DNA of 52,634 nucleotides from an uncultured Lachnoclostridium sp. (GTDB taxonomy: Bacteria; Bacillota; Clostridia; Lachnospirales; Lachnospiraceae), in NCBI GenBank assembly GCA_930986645.1, contig CAKNJS010000003.1:1-52634 (forward strand), written 5' to 3'. The position numbers and the translations under genes were made by a program. The notes under the pieces were generated by a model. That model saw only the letters and a list, made by a program, of their open reading frames with translations. It was not told the origin of the DNA and made no database searches. Shown here piece by piece: positions 34,813-43,800 of this stretch (the stretch's first letter is position 1; the number at the start of each line of letters is the position of its first letter).

Positions 34813-36051
34813 ATGGACACAGGAAACACAGGATTTATAATGATCTGCGCGGCGCTCGTGTTTATCATGACGCCGGGACTGGCTTTCTTCTACGGGGGAC
34901 TTGTCAGAAGAAAAAATGTAGTAAACACAATGATGGCCTGCGTGGCTATCATGGGACTGTCCGTATTTATGTGGACACTTTTCGGATATTCACTTTCATT
35001 TGGAAGCGATCACGGCGGAGTAATCGGAAGCTTTGAATGGCTTGGATTAAACGGCGTGGGCTGGGATGCAGGTCCGTACTCTGACAGCATACCGCATCTC
35101 GTATATGCAGCATTCCAGATGATGTTTGCAATGATCACACCGGCGCTTATTACCGGCGCAGTTGTGGGAAGAATGAAATTTAAAGCACTGTTTGCTTTTA
35201 TCGCCCTCTGGTCTGTCATCGTATATTATCCGATGGCTCATATGGTATGGGGACAGGGCGGATTCCTTGCATCCATCGGTTCTGTTGATTTTGCCGGCGG
35301 AAACGTCGTACATATCAGTTCCGGTGTGAGTGCACTTGTACTCGCCATTTATCTTGGCAGAAGACGCGGCTATGAGAAGACTTCTTACCGCATTCACAAT
35401 ATTCCTTTCGTTGTTCTCGGAGCCGCTCTTCTGTGGTTTGGCTGGTACGGGTTCAACGCAGGAAGCGCACTTGCAGCAGACGGACTTGCAGCACATGCAT
35501 TTATGACAACATCTATTTCCGCTGCAACAGCACTTCTTTCATGGATGCTGATCGATACGGTCAAAGACGGAAAACCGACACTTGTAGGTGCTTCTACCGG
35601 TCTGGTAGTCGGACTGGTGGCAATCACACCGGGCGCAGGTTTTGTTCCGATCTGGGCATCCTTTATCATCGGCGCTCTTGTAAGCCCGATCTGCTACTTT
35701 ATGATGAATATCATCAAGCACAAACTGAAAATCGATGACGCCCTTGACGCATTCGGATGCCATGGCATCGGCGGTATCTGGGGAGGTATTGCAACCGGAC
35801 TGTTCGGACAGAGTTCTATCAACTCCGTTGCTCAGTGGGACGGCCTTGTATTCGGTGAAACAAGACTTTTCGTTGCTCAGATCATCAGTATTCTCGTAAC
35901 AATCGCTGTGGCAGTTGTCGGTTCCCTGATCTGCATCGGCATTATCCGTATCTTTACGAAACTTCGTGTCGATGAGAAAGAGGAAGCTCTCGGACTTGAT
36001 GTCACACAGCACGGCGAGCAGGCTTATCCGTCCTTCAACGGTTTCGACTAA
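34813..36051 (+). CDS. amtB: Ammonium transporter
   Basis: Ammonium channel of the Amt family in the cytoplasmic membrane. The 412-residue protein has eleven expected membrane helices, MTPGLAFFYGGLVRRKNVVNTMM, DFAGGNVVHISSG with the first pore histidine region, and DALDAFGCHGIGGIWGGIATGLF with the second. Start at 34813, with GGGAGG 7 bases upstream; a 21-codon longer frame would run back through the leader and is rejected. It precedes glnK and is controlled by the ANTAR-type leader. Confidence 0.97.
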   Translation: MDTGNTGFIMICAALVFIMTPGLAFFYGGLVRRKNVVNTMMACVAIMGLSVFMWTLFGYSLSFGSDHGGVIGSFEWLGLNGVGWDAGPYSDSIPHLVYAAFQMMFAMITPALITGAVVGRMKFKALFAFIALWSVIVYYPMAHMVWGQGGFLASIGSVDFAGGNVVHISSGVSALVLAIYLGRRRGYEKTSYRIHNIPFVVLGAALLWFGWYGFNAGSALAADGLAAHAFMTTSISAATALLSWMLIDTVKDGKPTLVGASTGLVVGLVAITPGAGFVPIWASFIIGALVSPICYFMMNIIKHKLKIDDALDAFGCHGIGGIWGGIATGLFGQSSINSVAQWDGLVFGETRLFVAQIISILVTIAVAVVGSLICIGIIRIFTKLRVDEKEEALGLDVTQHGEQAYPSFNGFD

Positions 36052-36096
36052 ATCGAGGCATGCTGTATAATAATGAAAGGATAGGAGGAGCATATT

Positions 36097-36456
36097 ATGT
36101 TAATTAAAGTAGAAGCAATCGTCAGAGAAGAAATGTTCGAGGACGTTAAAGACGCCCTCAATCAGATAGACGTCAACGGTATCACCGTATCTCAGGTAAT
36201 GGGATGCGGTGTCCAGAGAGGATATAAAGAAGTAGTCAGAGGATCCGAGGTTGATATTGTACTTCAGCCGAAGGTCAAATTCGAAATTGTCGTATCATCC
36301 GAGGAATGGGAGAAGAAAGTCATCGAAGCCATTCGGGAAGCCGCTTTCACAGGTGATATGGGCGACGGCAAGATCTTCAGCTATGAGATCAGAAACGCTA
36401 TGAAGATCCGCACCAAGGAGACCGGATACGACGCGCTGCAGTCGCAGCATGACTAA
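36097..36456 (+). CDS. glnK: Nitrogen regulatory protein P-II
   Basis: Small trimeric signal protein that blocks AmtB when nitrogen is plentiful. The 119-residue sequence has the P-II fold, with a T-loop GVQRGYKEVVRGSEVDIVLQP and the C-terminal FTGDMGDGKIFSYEI. Aligned with E. coli GlnK, the position of the uridylylated Tyr51 is valine (RGSEV where GlnK has RGAEY), so control by uridylylation at that site is not possible; effector binding alone probably regulates it. GGAGG precedes the start, 45 bases after amtB. Confidence 0.95.
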   Translation: MLIKVEAIVREEMFEDVKDALNQIDVNGITVSQVMGCGVQRGYKEVVRGSEVDIVLQPKVKFEIVVSSEEWEKKVIEAIREAAFTGDMGDGKIFSYEIRNAMKIRTKETGYDALQSQHD

Positions 36457-36503
36457 GGGCTTAATTAAGCCAATATTATACATACATTCTTAACAACCTT
36501 CAC

Positions 36504-36540
36504 AAAAGAGCCGGCGGACTAGTTATCCATCGGCTCTTTT
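36504..36540. terminator. Terminator after glnK (bidirectional, also ends cbiG)
   Basis: A 10-bp stem (AAAAGAGCCG with CGGCTCTTTT) with a 17-base loop. T-runs are present in both directions. Confidence 0.88.
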
Positions 36541-36545
36541 AATCC

Positions 36546-37676
36546 TTAAAATGTAATCTCCAACGGGCACTTCACAAGCGCCGCTGTCATTCCCTCCCGT
36601 ATGCATTTCCCCTGTATCAAACTTCCGGAGACACAGCTGAGCCTTGCGGCCCGCTCGCACACATTATCCACTCCTGTGATCTTCTTCACAAAATCTGATG
36701 ATGCCGTAACATCTGATATGCTGCTCAGCTCTTCCGCAGTGTATGTTTTAAACGGGATATGGTACTTACCGCAGAGATACAGAAGAGCTGGCTCGTCTTT
36801 CTTCAAATCTATGCTGGCAATGCTTTTCACCTGCCTGATATCCAGCCCGTTCGCAGCAAGGATTTCCAAAAAACCTTTTTCCAGAGCAGCTTCTTCTATC
36901 CCTTTCCTGCATCCGATTCCGGCCGCAATGTTCCGGGGCACAAGCAGCAGTGAGCAGCCTTCCCGTTCTGGTTTCTGTACTTCGTATTTCCTGTCCTGCA
37001 CGGGTTGTCCTAAACTACCTGCTATCATAATTCGATAAGAATACTGTTCCGTCTCTTCTAAAGACTCGCAAAGAACGACTTCTTCCGGAGGCGTTCCTGT
37101 GATACTTACAGACGAATCTTCTATATATAATGCAGCCCTTTCTCCGTTCAATAATCCTGCCGATATTTTCTTAACTGCCTCCCGGTCTGTAATTACCAAT
37201 CCGTTCTTTCTGGCGAACACATCTACGGCAAATTTCCCCTGCACATCTGTGGCCGTAGTATGAACCGGCACTGCCCCGATCATATCCGCGACTTTATCCG
37301 CCAGAGCGGCCGCGCCCCCCACATGGCCGGAGAGCAGAGGAATTACATACTGTCCTTTCTCGTCGATCACCAGCACCGGGGAATCTGTGTATTTATCTTT
37401 CACCCACGGAGCAATATACCGGACCGCAATCCCGGCCGCCCCGATAAAAATATATGCTGCCTTCCCCCATCCGCCGCCGATCAGAGCTGATTTATCCGCC
37501 GGGAGCGGCAGGATACCTTTCCCTGCGTATTTTTCCGGTGCATAGCCGATACACGCGTTTGATTCTCTTTCTATCTGAAAATTCTGTTTCAAATTTTCAC
37601 ATAACCGTCTGTTCAATTCCGTTCCTGTGCCGGTAAAACTAAAAATGATTATACTCATGTCTTTTGAACTATTCAT
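36546..37676 (-). CDS. cbiG: Cobalt-precorrin-5A hydrolase
   Basis: Opens the lactone ring of cobalt-precorrin-5A and releases acetaldehyde in anaerobic B12 synthesis. The protein has the CbiG N-terminal domain (GGGWGKAAYIFIGAAGIAVRYIAP and LLSGHVGGAAALADKVA) and the C-terminal domain (AAGIGCRKGIEEAALE). Start uncertain: ATG 37676 is chosen because GAGAGG lies 9 bases upstream, but GTG 37697 or ATG 37694, overlapping the lrp stop codon, and ATG 37658 are possible. Co-transcribed with the Lrp-type gene. Confidence 0.9.
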   Translation of the reverse strand: MNSSKDMSIIIFSFTGTGTELNRRLCENLKQNFQIERESNACIGYAPEKYAGKGILPLPADKSALIGGGWGKAAYIFIGAAGIAVRYIAPWVKDKYTDSPVLVIDEKGQYVIPLLSGHVGGAAALADKVADMIGAVPVHTTATDVQGKFAVDVFARKNGLVITDREAVKKISAGLLNGERAALYIEDSSVSITGTPPEEVVLCESLEETEQYSYRIMIAGSLGQPVQDRKYEVQKPEREGCSLLLVPRNIAAGIGCRKGIEEAALEKGFLEILAANGLDIRQVKSIASIDLKKDEPALLYLCGKYHIPFKTYTAEELSSISDVTASSDFVKKITGVDNVCERAARLSCVSGSLIQGKCIREGMTAALVKCPLEITF

Positions 37677-37693
37677 TAACTCTGTCCTCTCCA

Positions 37694-38152
37694 TCACAGC
37701 CTCAGTCCTTTAATATCCTTGATTCTCGACAAGATCGTATTGCACGTACACTCGACCACTCCCGGCAGTTTGTCCATTGTATTACAGATCAGATCTTCCA
37801 TCTCCTCGTTGGAGGAGGCAACTGCATGGACATGCAGCCTGCTCTTTCCGGTCACGCGGTAAATCTGTGTGACCGTATCGTTCTTCTCCAGAATTCCCGC
37901 CACTTCCGCCAGTGTATCGGGCTTTGTCTCTATCTCAAAATAGCAGGAGACCGCGCCGCTGATCTTCTGCGGATTAATAATTGTCGTATATTCCTCAATA
38001 ATGCCCTTCTGCTCAAGCGCCTGCACGCGCATTTTTACAGCCACCCGTGAGATCCCGACCTGCTGCCCGATCTCCGAATACGACATCCTTGCATTCTGGA
38101 TCAGCAGATTCACGATCTTCTGGTCCAGATCATCCAGTCCGTCCATAAACAT
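37694..38152 (-). CDS. Lrp/AsnC family transcriptional regulator
   Basis: A 152-residue regulator with an N-terminal AsnC-type helix-turn-helix (LDQKIVNLLIQNARMSYSEI, VGISRVAVKMRVQALEQKGII) and a C-terminal ligand-binding domain of the RAM type. The complete helix-turn-helix argues against a siroheme decarboxylase, which shares this fold. AGGAGG precedes the start. It overlaps cbiG and is divergent from a MATE exporter, with a palindrome GTCAATATTGAC between them. The exporter is a likely target. Confidence 0.92.
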   Translation of the reverse strand: MFMDGLDDLDQKIVNLLIQNARMSYSEIGQQVGISRVAVKMRVQALEQKGIIEEYTTIINPQKISGAVSCYFEIETKPDTLAEVAGILEKNDTVTQIYRVTGKSRLHVHAVASSNEEMEDLICNTMDKLPGVVECTCNTILSRIKDIKGLRL

Positions 38153-38195
38153 GGGAAATACCTCCTTTTTGCTTCATGGCTCTTCCTTATCTGCA

Positions 38196-38256
38196 ATTAT
38201 ACTATGCGTCAAAATTAGGAGTCAATATTGACATTCTATCAGTTGGGATTTATCAT
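38196..38256. promoter_or_regulatory. Divergent promoters and palindromic operator between lrp and MATE genes
   Basis: Minus strand, for the regulator: TTGACT (38225-38220), 18-base spacer, TATAAT (38201-38196). Plus strand, for the exporter: perfect TTGACA (38228-38233), 17-base spacer, TATCAT (38251-38256). The two -35 boxes are the halves of a perfect 12-bp palindrome, GTCAATATTGAC (38221-38232), which is well placed to serve as the regulator's operator. Confidence 0.65.
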
Positions 38257-38307
38257 ATATTACGAATGTTAATTATAAACTTACGAAAAGAAAGCTGTGG
38301 ATTTAAA

Positions 38308-39642
38308 ATGGAAAATGAACTGACACATGGTCCTGTCATGAAAACGATGCTGCGCTTTGCCATTCCTATGATACTCGGCGATCTGCTGCAGCAGTGCTAC
38401 AATATTGCGGATACACTGATCGTCGGGCGGTTTCTCGGGGCAGACGCCCTCGCAGCGGTCGGTTCGGCATTTTCACTGATGACGTTCTTAACATCTATCC
38501 TGCTGGGCCTTGCCATGGGAAGCGGAACTGTTTTTTCCATCCGGTTCGGCCAGAAAGACGAAACCGCGCTCAAAGAAGGAATTCTGGCGTCCTTCGTTCT
38601 TCTCGGAGTCGTAACGGTTGTGCTGAATATCCTCGTCTTTGCGGGCATTGACTGGATCATCTGGTTTCTTCGCACGCCGGATGAGCTGACTGGATTAATG
38701 AAGGATTACCTGATTGTAATATTTGCCGGACTAATCGGAATCTTCCTGTATAACTTTTTTGCTTCTCTCTTGCGCTCTCTCGGGAACTCCGTTGTTCCTC
38801 TTGCATTTCTGGCAGTGTCTGCGGGTTTAAACATCGCACTCGACCTTTTATTCGTCGCTGTGCTGAACCGCGGCGTGGCAGGAGCTGCCGAGGCAACCGT
38901 TATCTCCCAGTATGTATCGGGGATCGGAATTGCCGTTTACACACGTATCAAATTTCCTCATCTGCTCCGCAGGGACGGTAAAATACACCTGAGAAGGGCC
39001 CGCATAAAAGAGATCACGAATTTTTCTGCTCTCACCTGCCTGCAGCAGTCCATCATGAACCTCGGCATCCTCGCAGTGCAGGGACTGGTCAACAGTTTTG
39101 GCACAACCATCATGGCGGCATTTGCTGCAGCCGTAAAGATCGATGCCTTTGCCTATCTCCCGGTACAGGATTTCGGAAATGCATTTTCTATCTTTATCGC
39201 ACAGAATTACGGTGCAGGACAATCTGAACGGATTAAGAAAGGCATCCGGACAGCAGTCGTGACATCCGTCGCTTTTAGTCTTGTGATCTCATTGCTTGTC
39301 TTTGTATTTGCCGGCCCGCTGATGTCACTGTTTATTGATGCGGGTGAGACCGCTGTTATATCCGAAGGTGTCCGCTATCTGCGCATCGAAGGCGCTTTCT
39401 ATGCACTGATCGGGATCCTCTTCCTGCTCTACGGACTGTACAGGGCGCTTGGGAAACCGGGTATGTCTGTAATCCTGACGATCATGTCTCTCGGAACCCG
39501 GGTGGCACTTGCCTATGCCCTGTCAGCACTCCCTGCCTTCGGAGTCGCAGGGATCTGGTGGTCTGTCCCCATCGGCTGGTTCCTTGCGGATGCACTGGGA
39601 ATCGGATACTACATTGCAAAACACAAAAAGCTGGTCTCATAG
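38308..39642 (+). CDS. MATE family efflux transporter
   Basis: Multidrug or metabolite exporter driven by a sodium or proton gradient. The 444-residue protein has twelve expected membrane helices in two halves; typical stretches are RFAIPMILGDLLQQCYNIAD with TLIVGRFLGADALAAVGSA, and FLVNSFGTT-like LVNSFGTTIMAAFAAAVKID with FIAQNYGAGQ. The start at 38308 gives the standard MATE N-terminus ENELTHGPVMKTMLRFAIPM, though the binding site is weak; the 44-codon upstream extension runs through the promoter. Probably controlled by the divergent Lrp-type regulator. Confidence 0.94.
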   Translation: MENELTHGPVMKTMLRFAIPMILGDLLQQCYNIADTLIVGRFLGADALAAVGSAFSLMTFLTSILLGLAMGSGTVFSIRFGQKDETALKEGILASFVLLGVVTVVLNILVFAGIDWIIWFLRTPDELTGLMKDYLIVIFAGLIGIFLYNFFASLLRSLGNSVVPLAFLAVSAGLNIALDLLFVAVLNRGVAGAAEATVISQYVSGIGIAVYTRIKFPHLLRRDGKIHLRRARIKEITNFSALTCLQQSIMNLGILAVQGLVNSFGTTIMAAFAAAVKIDAFAYLPVQDFGNAFSIFIAQNYGAGQSERIKKGIRTAVVTSVAFSLVISLLVFVFAGPLMSLFIDAGETAVISEGVRYLRIEGAFYALIGILFLLYGLYRALGKPGMSVILTIMSLGTRVALAYALSALPAFGVAGIWWSVPIGWFLADALGIGYYIAKHKKLVS

Positions 39643-39653
39643 ACCGGCTTTTT
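39625..39653 (+). terminator. Terminator overlapping the MATE stop codon
   Basis: AAAAAGCTGGTC pairs with GACCGGCTTTTT (one G-U). The 5-base loop contains the first two bases of the TAG stop codon. Confidence 0.85.
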
Positions 39654-39692
39654 GCATATAAGACAGGAATAATTGGCAAGCTTTTTGGCAGT

Positions 39693-40808
39693 TCATCTCA
39701 CCAGCAGCCAGTTGGCCCGGAACGGCCGCATCAGATTCCAGTACCTCGCGCCTGACAGTCCGAACTCCCGGATCAGCTCCCACTTTGCCGTGATACTCCG
39801 CACATCCTCAAACCATACAACATGTTCCATCCCGTTCTTCCGGTATGTGAACCACGGGCTCTGTGAGATCTGGGCATATTCGATGACAGCTCCATTTTCT
39901 GCCACAATCTCCACAGCCTCTGCATTTCCGATGGATCTTGCTCTGCTGATCCCTCTCTCGTAGGGCAGCGTCCAGTCATATCCGTAATTGGGGATACCAA
40001 GTATGAGCTGTCCCGGCTGGATCTGTGTTACCGCATATTCCACTACTTCCCGCACTTTATCGAGCGGTGCTACCGCCATGGGCGGACCGTAGGTATATCC
40101 CCACTCATATGTCATGAGAAATACTGCGTCCGCGTTCTGACCCAATAACGCATAATCCACCCCTTCTACAAGGATTCCTCTCTGCCGCGCAGACACTTTC
40201 GGCGCTGCGGCAACGGTCACTTTATAGCCGTACCCGTTCATTGTCTCCCGCACTCTGCCGGCAAACTGCGCGTACTGCTCTCGGTTCTCCGGCAGGATAT
40301 ATTCAAAATCGATATCCACTCCTTCGTATCCTTTTTCCTGCATCACAGCCAGCATCTGACTGATCAGTTTATCCTGAAGTTCCTGATTTTCCACAAGGAC
40401 TTTGATCAGCTGATTGTTAAATGCTCCCTCCGAAGAAAGCGGCGTCAGAACCATCCACGGCTGCGCTCCGGCACTCTTCGTCCGTTCGATCATCCATTCA
40501 TCCCCCTGAGGCGGCGCAATGAGATTCCCTTCAAATGTAAACCCGTAGGAAAACATGAGCATCTCACTCAGAGCCGTGAGAGCTTCTTCCAGTACAGGCG
40601 GATCGATAAACGGATAGGCATAGCCTCCGATGATCCGCCCGTCTCCAAGGCCTCCGGTCTCTCCCTCTCCTAAAAGAATCAATGCCTGACCGGGCACAAG
40701 TCTGTCACTGTATTTCAACTGATTATCAGCAATGATCTTTTGAACAGGGATCTGAGTCTCATTTGAGATTTCTTCCAGTGTATCACCGTTTTTCACCACA
40801 TAGATCAT
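39693..40808 (-). CDS. LysM domain / glycoside hydrolase family 18 protein (SleL/YaaH-like)
   Basis: Cell-wall or spore-cortex hydrolase. The 371-residue protein has one LysM domain (about residues 1-45, YVVKNGDTLEEISNET) that binds glycan chains, then a GH18 barrel with the catalytic motif GYEGVDIDFEYI (DxDxE). This is the plan of SleL/YaaH N-acetylglucosaminidases that attack germinating spore cortex. There is no signal peptide, which fits a protein packed into spores. The start at 40808 (ATG) follows GGGGGTGA, which lies in the arm of the preceding hairpin; a GTG 9 bases earlier is part of that site. Confidence 0.88.
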   Translation of the reverse strand: MIYVVKNGDTLEEISNETQIPVQKIIADNQLKYSDRLVPGQALILLGEGETGGLGDGRIIGGYAYPFIDPPVLEEALTALSEMLMFSYGFTFEGNLIAPPQGDEWMIERTKSAGAQPWMVLTPLSSEGAFNNQLIKVLVENQELQDKLISQMLAVMQEKGYEGVDIDFEYILPENREQYAQFAGRVRETMNGYGYKVTVAAAPKVSARQRGILVEGVDYALLGQNADAVFLMTYEWGYTYGPPMAVAPLDKVREVVEYAVTQIQPGQLILGIPNYGYDWTLPYERGISRARSIGNAEAVEIVAENGAVIEYAQISQSPWFTYRKNGMEHVVWFEDVRSITAKWELIREFGLSGARYWNLMRPFRANWLLVR

Positions 40809-40816
40809 AAAAATCA

Positions 40817-40851
40817 CCCCCGCAAGGAAAGCATATGCTCTCCCGCGGGGG
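40817..40851 (-). terminator. Terminator-like hairpin overlapping the GH18 ribosome binding site
   Basis: CCCCCGC pairs with GCGGGGG around an inner GGAAAGCATATGCTCTCC dyad. On the minus strand the right arm is GCGGGGG followed by TGATTTTT. This ends the M26 transcript but also contains the GH18 ribosome binding site. Confidence 0.7.
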
Positions 40852-40880
40852 AATATTACTTTTTTTAGTTTATATATCTA

Positions 40881-43800
40881 TTACAGCATCTTCAGTGCCG
40901 GTATCCCGTCCTCCGCCAGACCGTCAAAGTTCCACACCTCCCCGCTCCAGCCGAGTATCTCTGTATAGAATGCTTTCTCTTTTGTCTGTTCTTCCGTGAC
41001 CGCGAATACACGATCCGCGCTTGTCTCATTCATATTGCTCTGGCTGTCCGAAGTCTCCAGCTCATATGCGCTGCTTGTAATACCGAGTACATCCCATCCA
41101 GATATCCTGTTCGCATTGACGCCGGTGCTCAGGCTGACCGCGCTTTCCACCGCCGCGCTTCCGCTCTGCGGTCCGCCGATGATACCTCCGTTGCCCGTTG
41201 GGTCCGGAGCTGTGATACTGACCTTCGCCGCCACTCTGCGCATAATTCCGCCGCCCTGCCATCCGGTGATGCCTCCGATGCGGGCGCCCATCTGATGGCT
41301 GCTTGTACCCTCGATAGAACCGGTAACGATACAGTCTTCCATAATCCTGCCGTCAAACTGGCCAGCGATACCGCCTATCGTATTATTGGATCTGATTGAA
41401 AGGTTCTCTGCCGAAATCCTTCTGATCTCGCTGTTCGAAATAGTTCCGGCAAGTCCTCCCGTCTGGTTGGCATCGTTTTGGAGCATCAGGTCTTTCACCC
41501 TGATATCTTCAACAACCGAATTTCTGATATCATTGGCAAGAGCGCCTTTCTGGGTATTTCGAGTAAGGTTCGTTCCCTGAATCGTCAGATCCGAGACCAA
41601 AGCCCCGTCCATTGTCTCAAAAAGTACTGCGTTCAGCCCGGATATGGTATGTCCGTTACCGGCCAGTTCTCCGGAAAATGTTCCGGCCACAGCAAAATCA
41701 GAAGCCGCCGATGAGCCGAAATCAAGGTCTGCCTCGAGTACGTACTGTTTTTTCAGAGATTCGGCGGAGTTTCCGATGGCAAGGAATTCTTCCACCGTGG
41801 TAATCTTTCTGTCATCCACCGTCACACTCATATCGCCGTACTCATAGTATCCTTCTGTCTTGGTCTTCACAAGCGGAAGCGGCATATCCGTGCCCTCCAC
41901 TTTAACATTCCCAAGTGTCACTTTCTTTGTTTTCACCGCAAAGAGCGCCTGTGCATCTCCCGCATAAGAAGGTGCGGTAATAGTCAGGTCTGTCACCTGA
42001 GCATACTGCAGGTCTCCGAACAGCGGATATTTCATTCCTGTCACACTGTGCCCGTTTCCGTCCACCACCCCGATGAATCTCCCCGGGATATAGCTTCCGC
42101 CGGAGGCTGTTATATTCGTAAAATCAATATCCTGTTCCAGCCTGTAATATCCGTACGGGTTCTGCGCGGCATACTGAACCAGTTCTTCTGCGGATGTGAC
42201 CGGGATCACTGCCGGGCTCTCATAGATACCGCCGTTTTCAAAATCTCCCGTCACACGCTTGATCATACCGTAGATCATCCGTTTTGTTTCAAAACTCCGG
42301 TTCGTGTTTCCATTCACCGTATCCGCTTCAAATGCTGCCTTGAACTGTGCGATAACCGCATCTTTGTCAAAATACGGAATCTGATCCAGCTTCTGCGCCA
42401 CATCGCGGTAACGGTTCAGCTTATAATCCCTCCATGTGATATTCGGGTCACCGGTAATCTTGCGCAGTGCATCCAGATCATTTTCACTGAGCGCGGATAT
42501 ATATACCTGATATCCCTTTTCATAACCTGCAAGAGCAAGCATCTCCTGCCCCAAACGCTTGAATGAATGGGTATCCGGCGAGCCGCTGTCATTGTGCGGC
42601 TGATACCAGTTCATCGTGTAAAATGACTCGAATCCATAACTTCCGTCTGTAGCCGTTCCCACTTTTTCCGGATAGGAGGCTGCATTCCGGATGGAAATCT
42701 TATGATCCCACAATGCTTCCATACTGTTCAGGTTCATGGCGCCGATTTCCTCCGCCGTAAGCTTCTTATAAGTGGTGCTCATGGATGCACTTCCGCCTGC
42801 GGTATGCTCCGCCTGTACAGCCACCGCCGCCTGCTGCTGCGGTGTCAGCTCAAAGAATGCCTGCGCTGCCAGATAATCCAGCACATATCCCGTCTCAAAC
42901 ATTTTCTTATAGTAGCTGTGGACTTTCTCCGCAGAGTTGATCCGTTCGTAGCTGAAATTATTGGTCATCTCTGTGCCTATATCCATCTTCTTAGAGATGT
43001 TAAACACCATAATCCCGTCCCGCATCTCCTGCGCGATATTTCCGTCCGCATGTGCTTCGCCGCCGGTTCCGATTCTTCTTCCGGCCCCGCCGTAGAAATA
43101 TCTTCCGTCCTGATTGTGGGCAGTCTCATGACTGAACGTAAAGAACGTATAATCATCTGTCCCAAGAGCCGGACTCCACATCCAGATCACGATCGTACCG
43201 TCTGCCACAGCCGCACTTCCGTTCAGGGCGCTCAGCATATCGACAGATTCGTATACCCATTTCATGACCGGATCACGTGTCGCTCCTTTTTCCTGTGCTC
43301 CCGCTGAAGCTGCCGGACTTTCAGGGAAGGAAAGCCTTGTATCAAACTGCAGATTTACAAAACTGTTCAGCTGCTCTGCAGAATTACTCATCCACTGCGA
43401 TGATACTCCGTAGAATATACCCATCTTTCCGGCATACTCCTTTGCAATGGCACGGATCCTCTCCCGCTCCTGCCCGTCTTTCTTCAAATACGTCTCGTAC
43501 CGGTTCATACTTCCGATCACAATCTGAGAAGGAACCGAGATCAGATACATATCCTCCTGCGGGGCGGTCAGGACAGGCAGAACAATATTTTTCCTGCTCT
43601 CGGGCAGACCTTTCAGATTGTCCCAGATCCGATATCTGATCCTGCCCTCATCGCCGGATGCATTCTGTTCCACTAAGATACCGCCGAATGTATCCGCAAA
43701 CCATGTATTTGCATCTTCATAACCGGCGATACTTTTTGAGAAACCGCCCAGAAATTCCATAAAATCCTTTCCAGTGATATTTTTCAATACATTGTTATAA

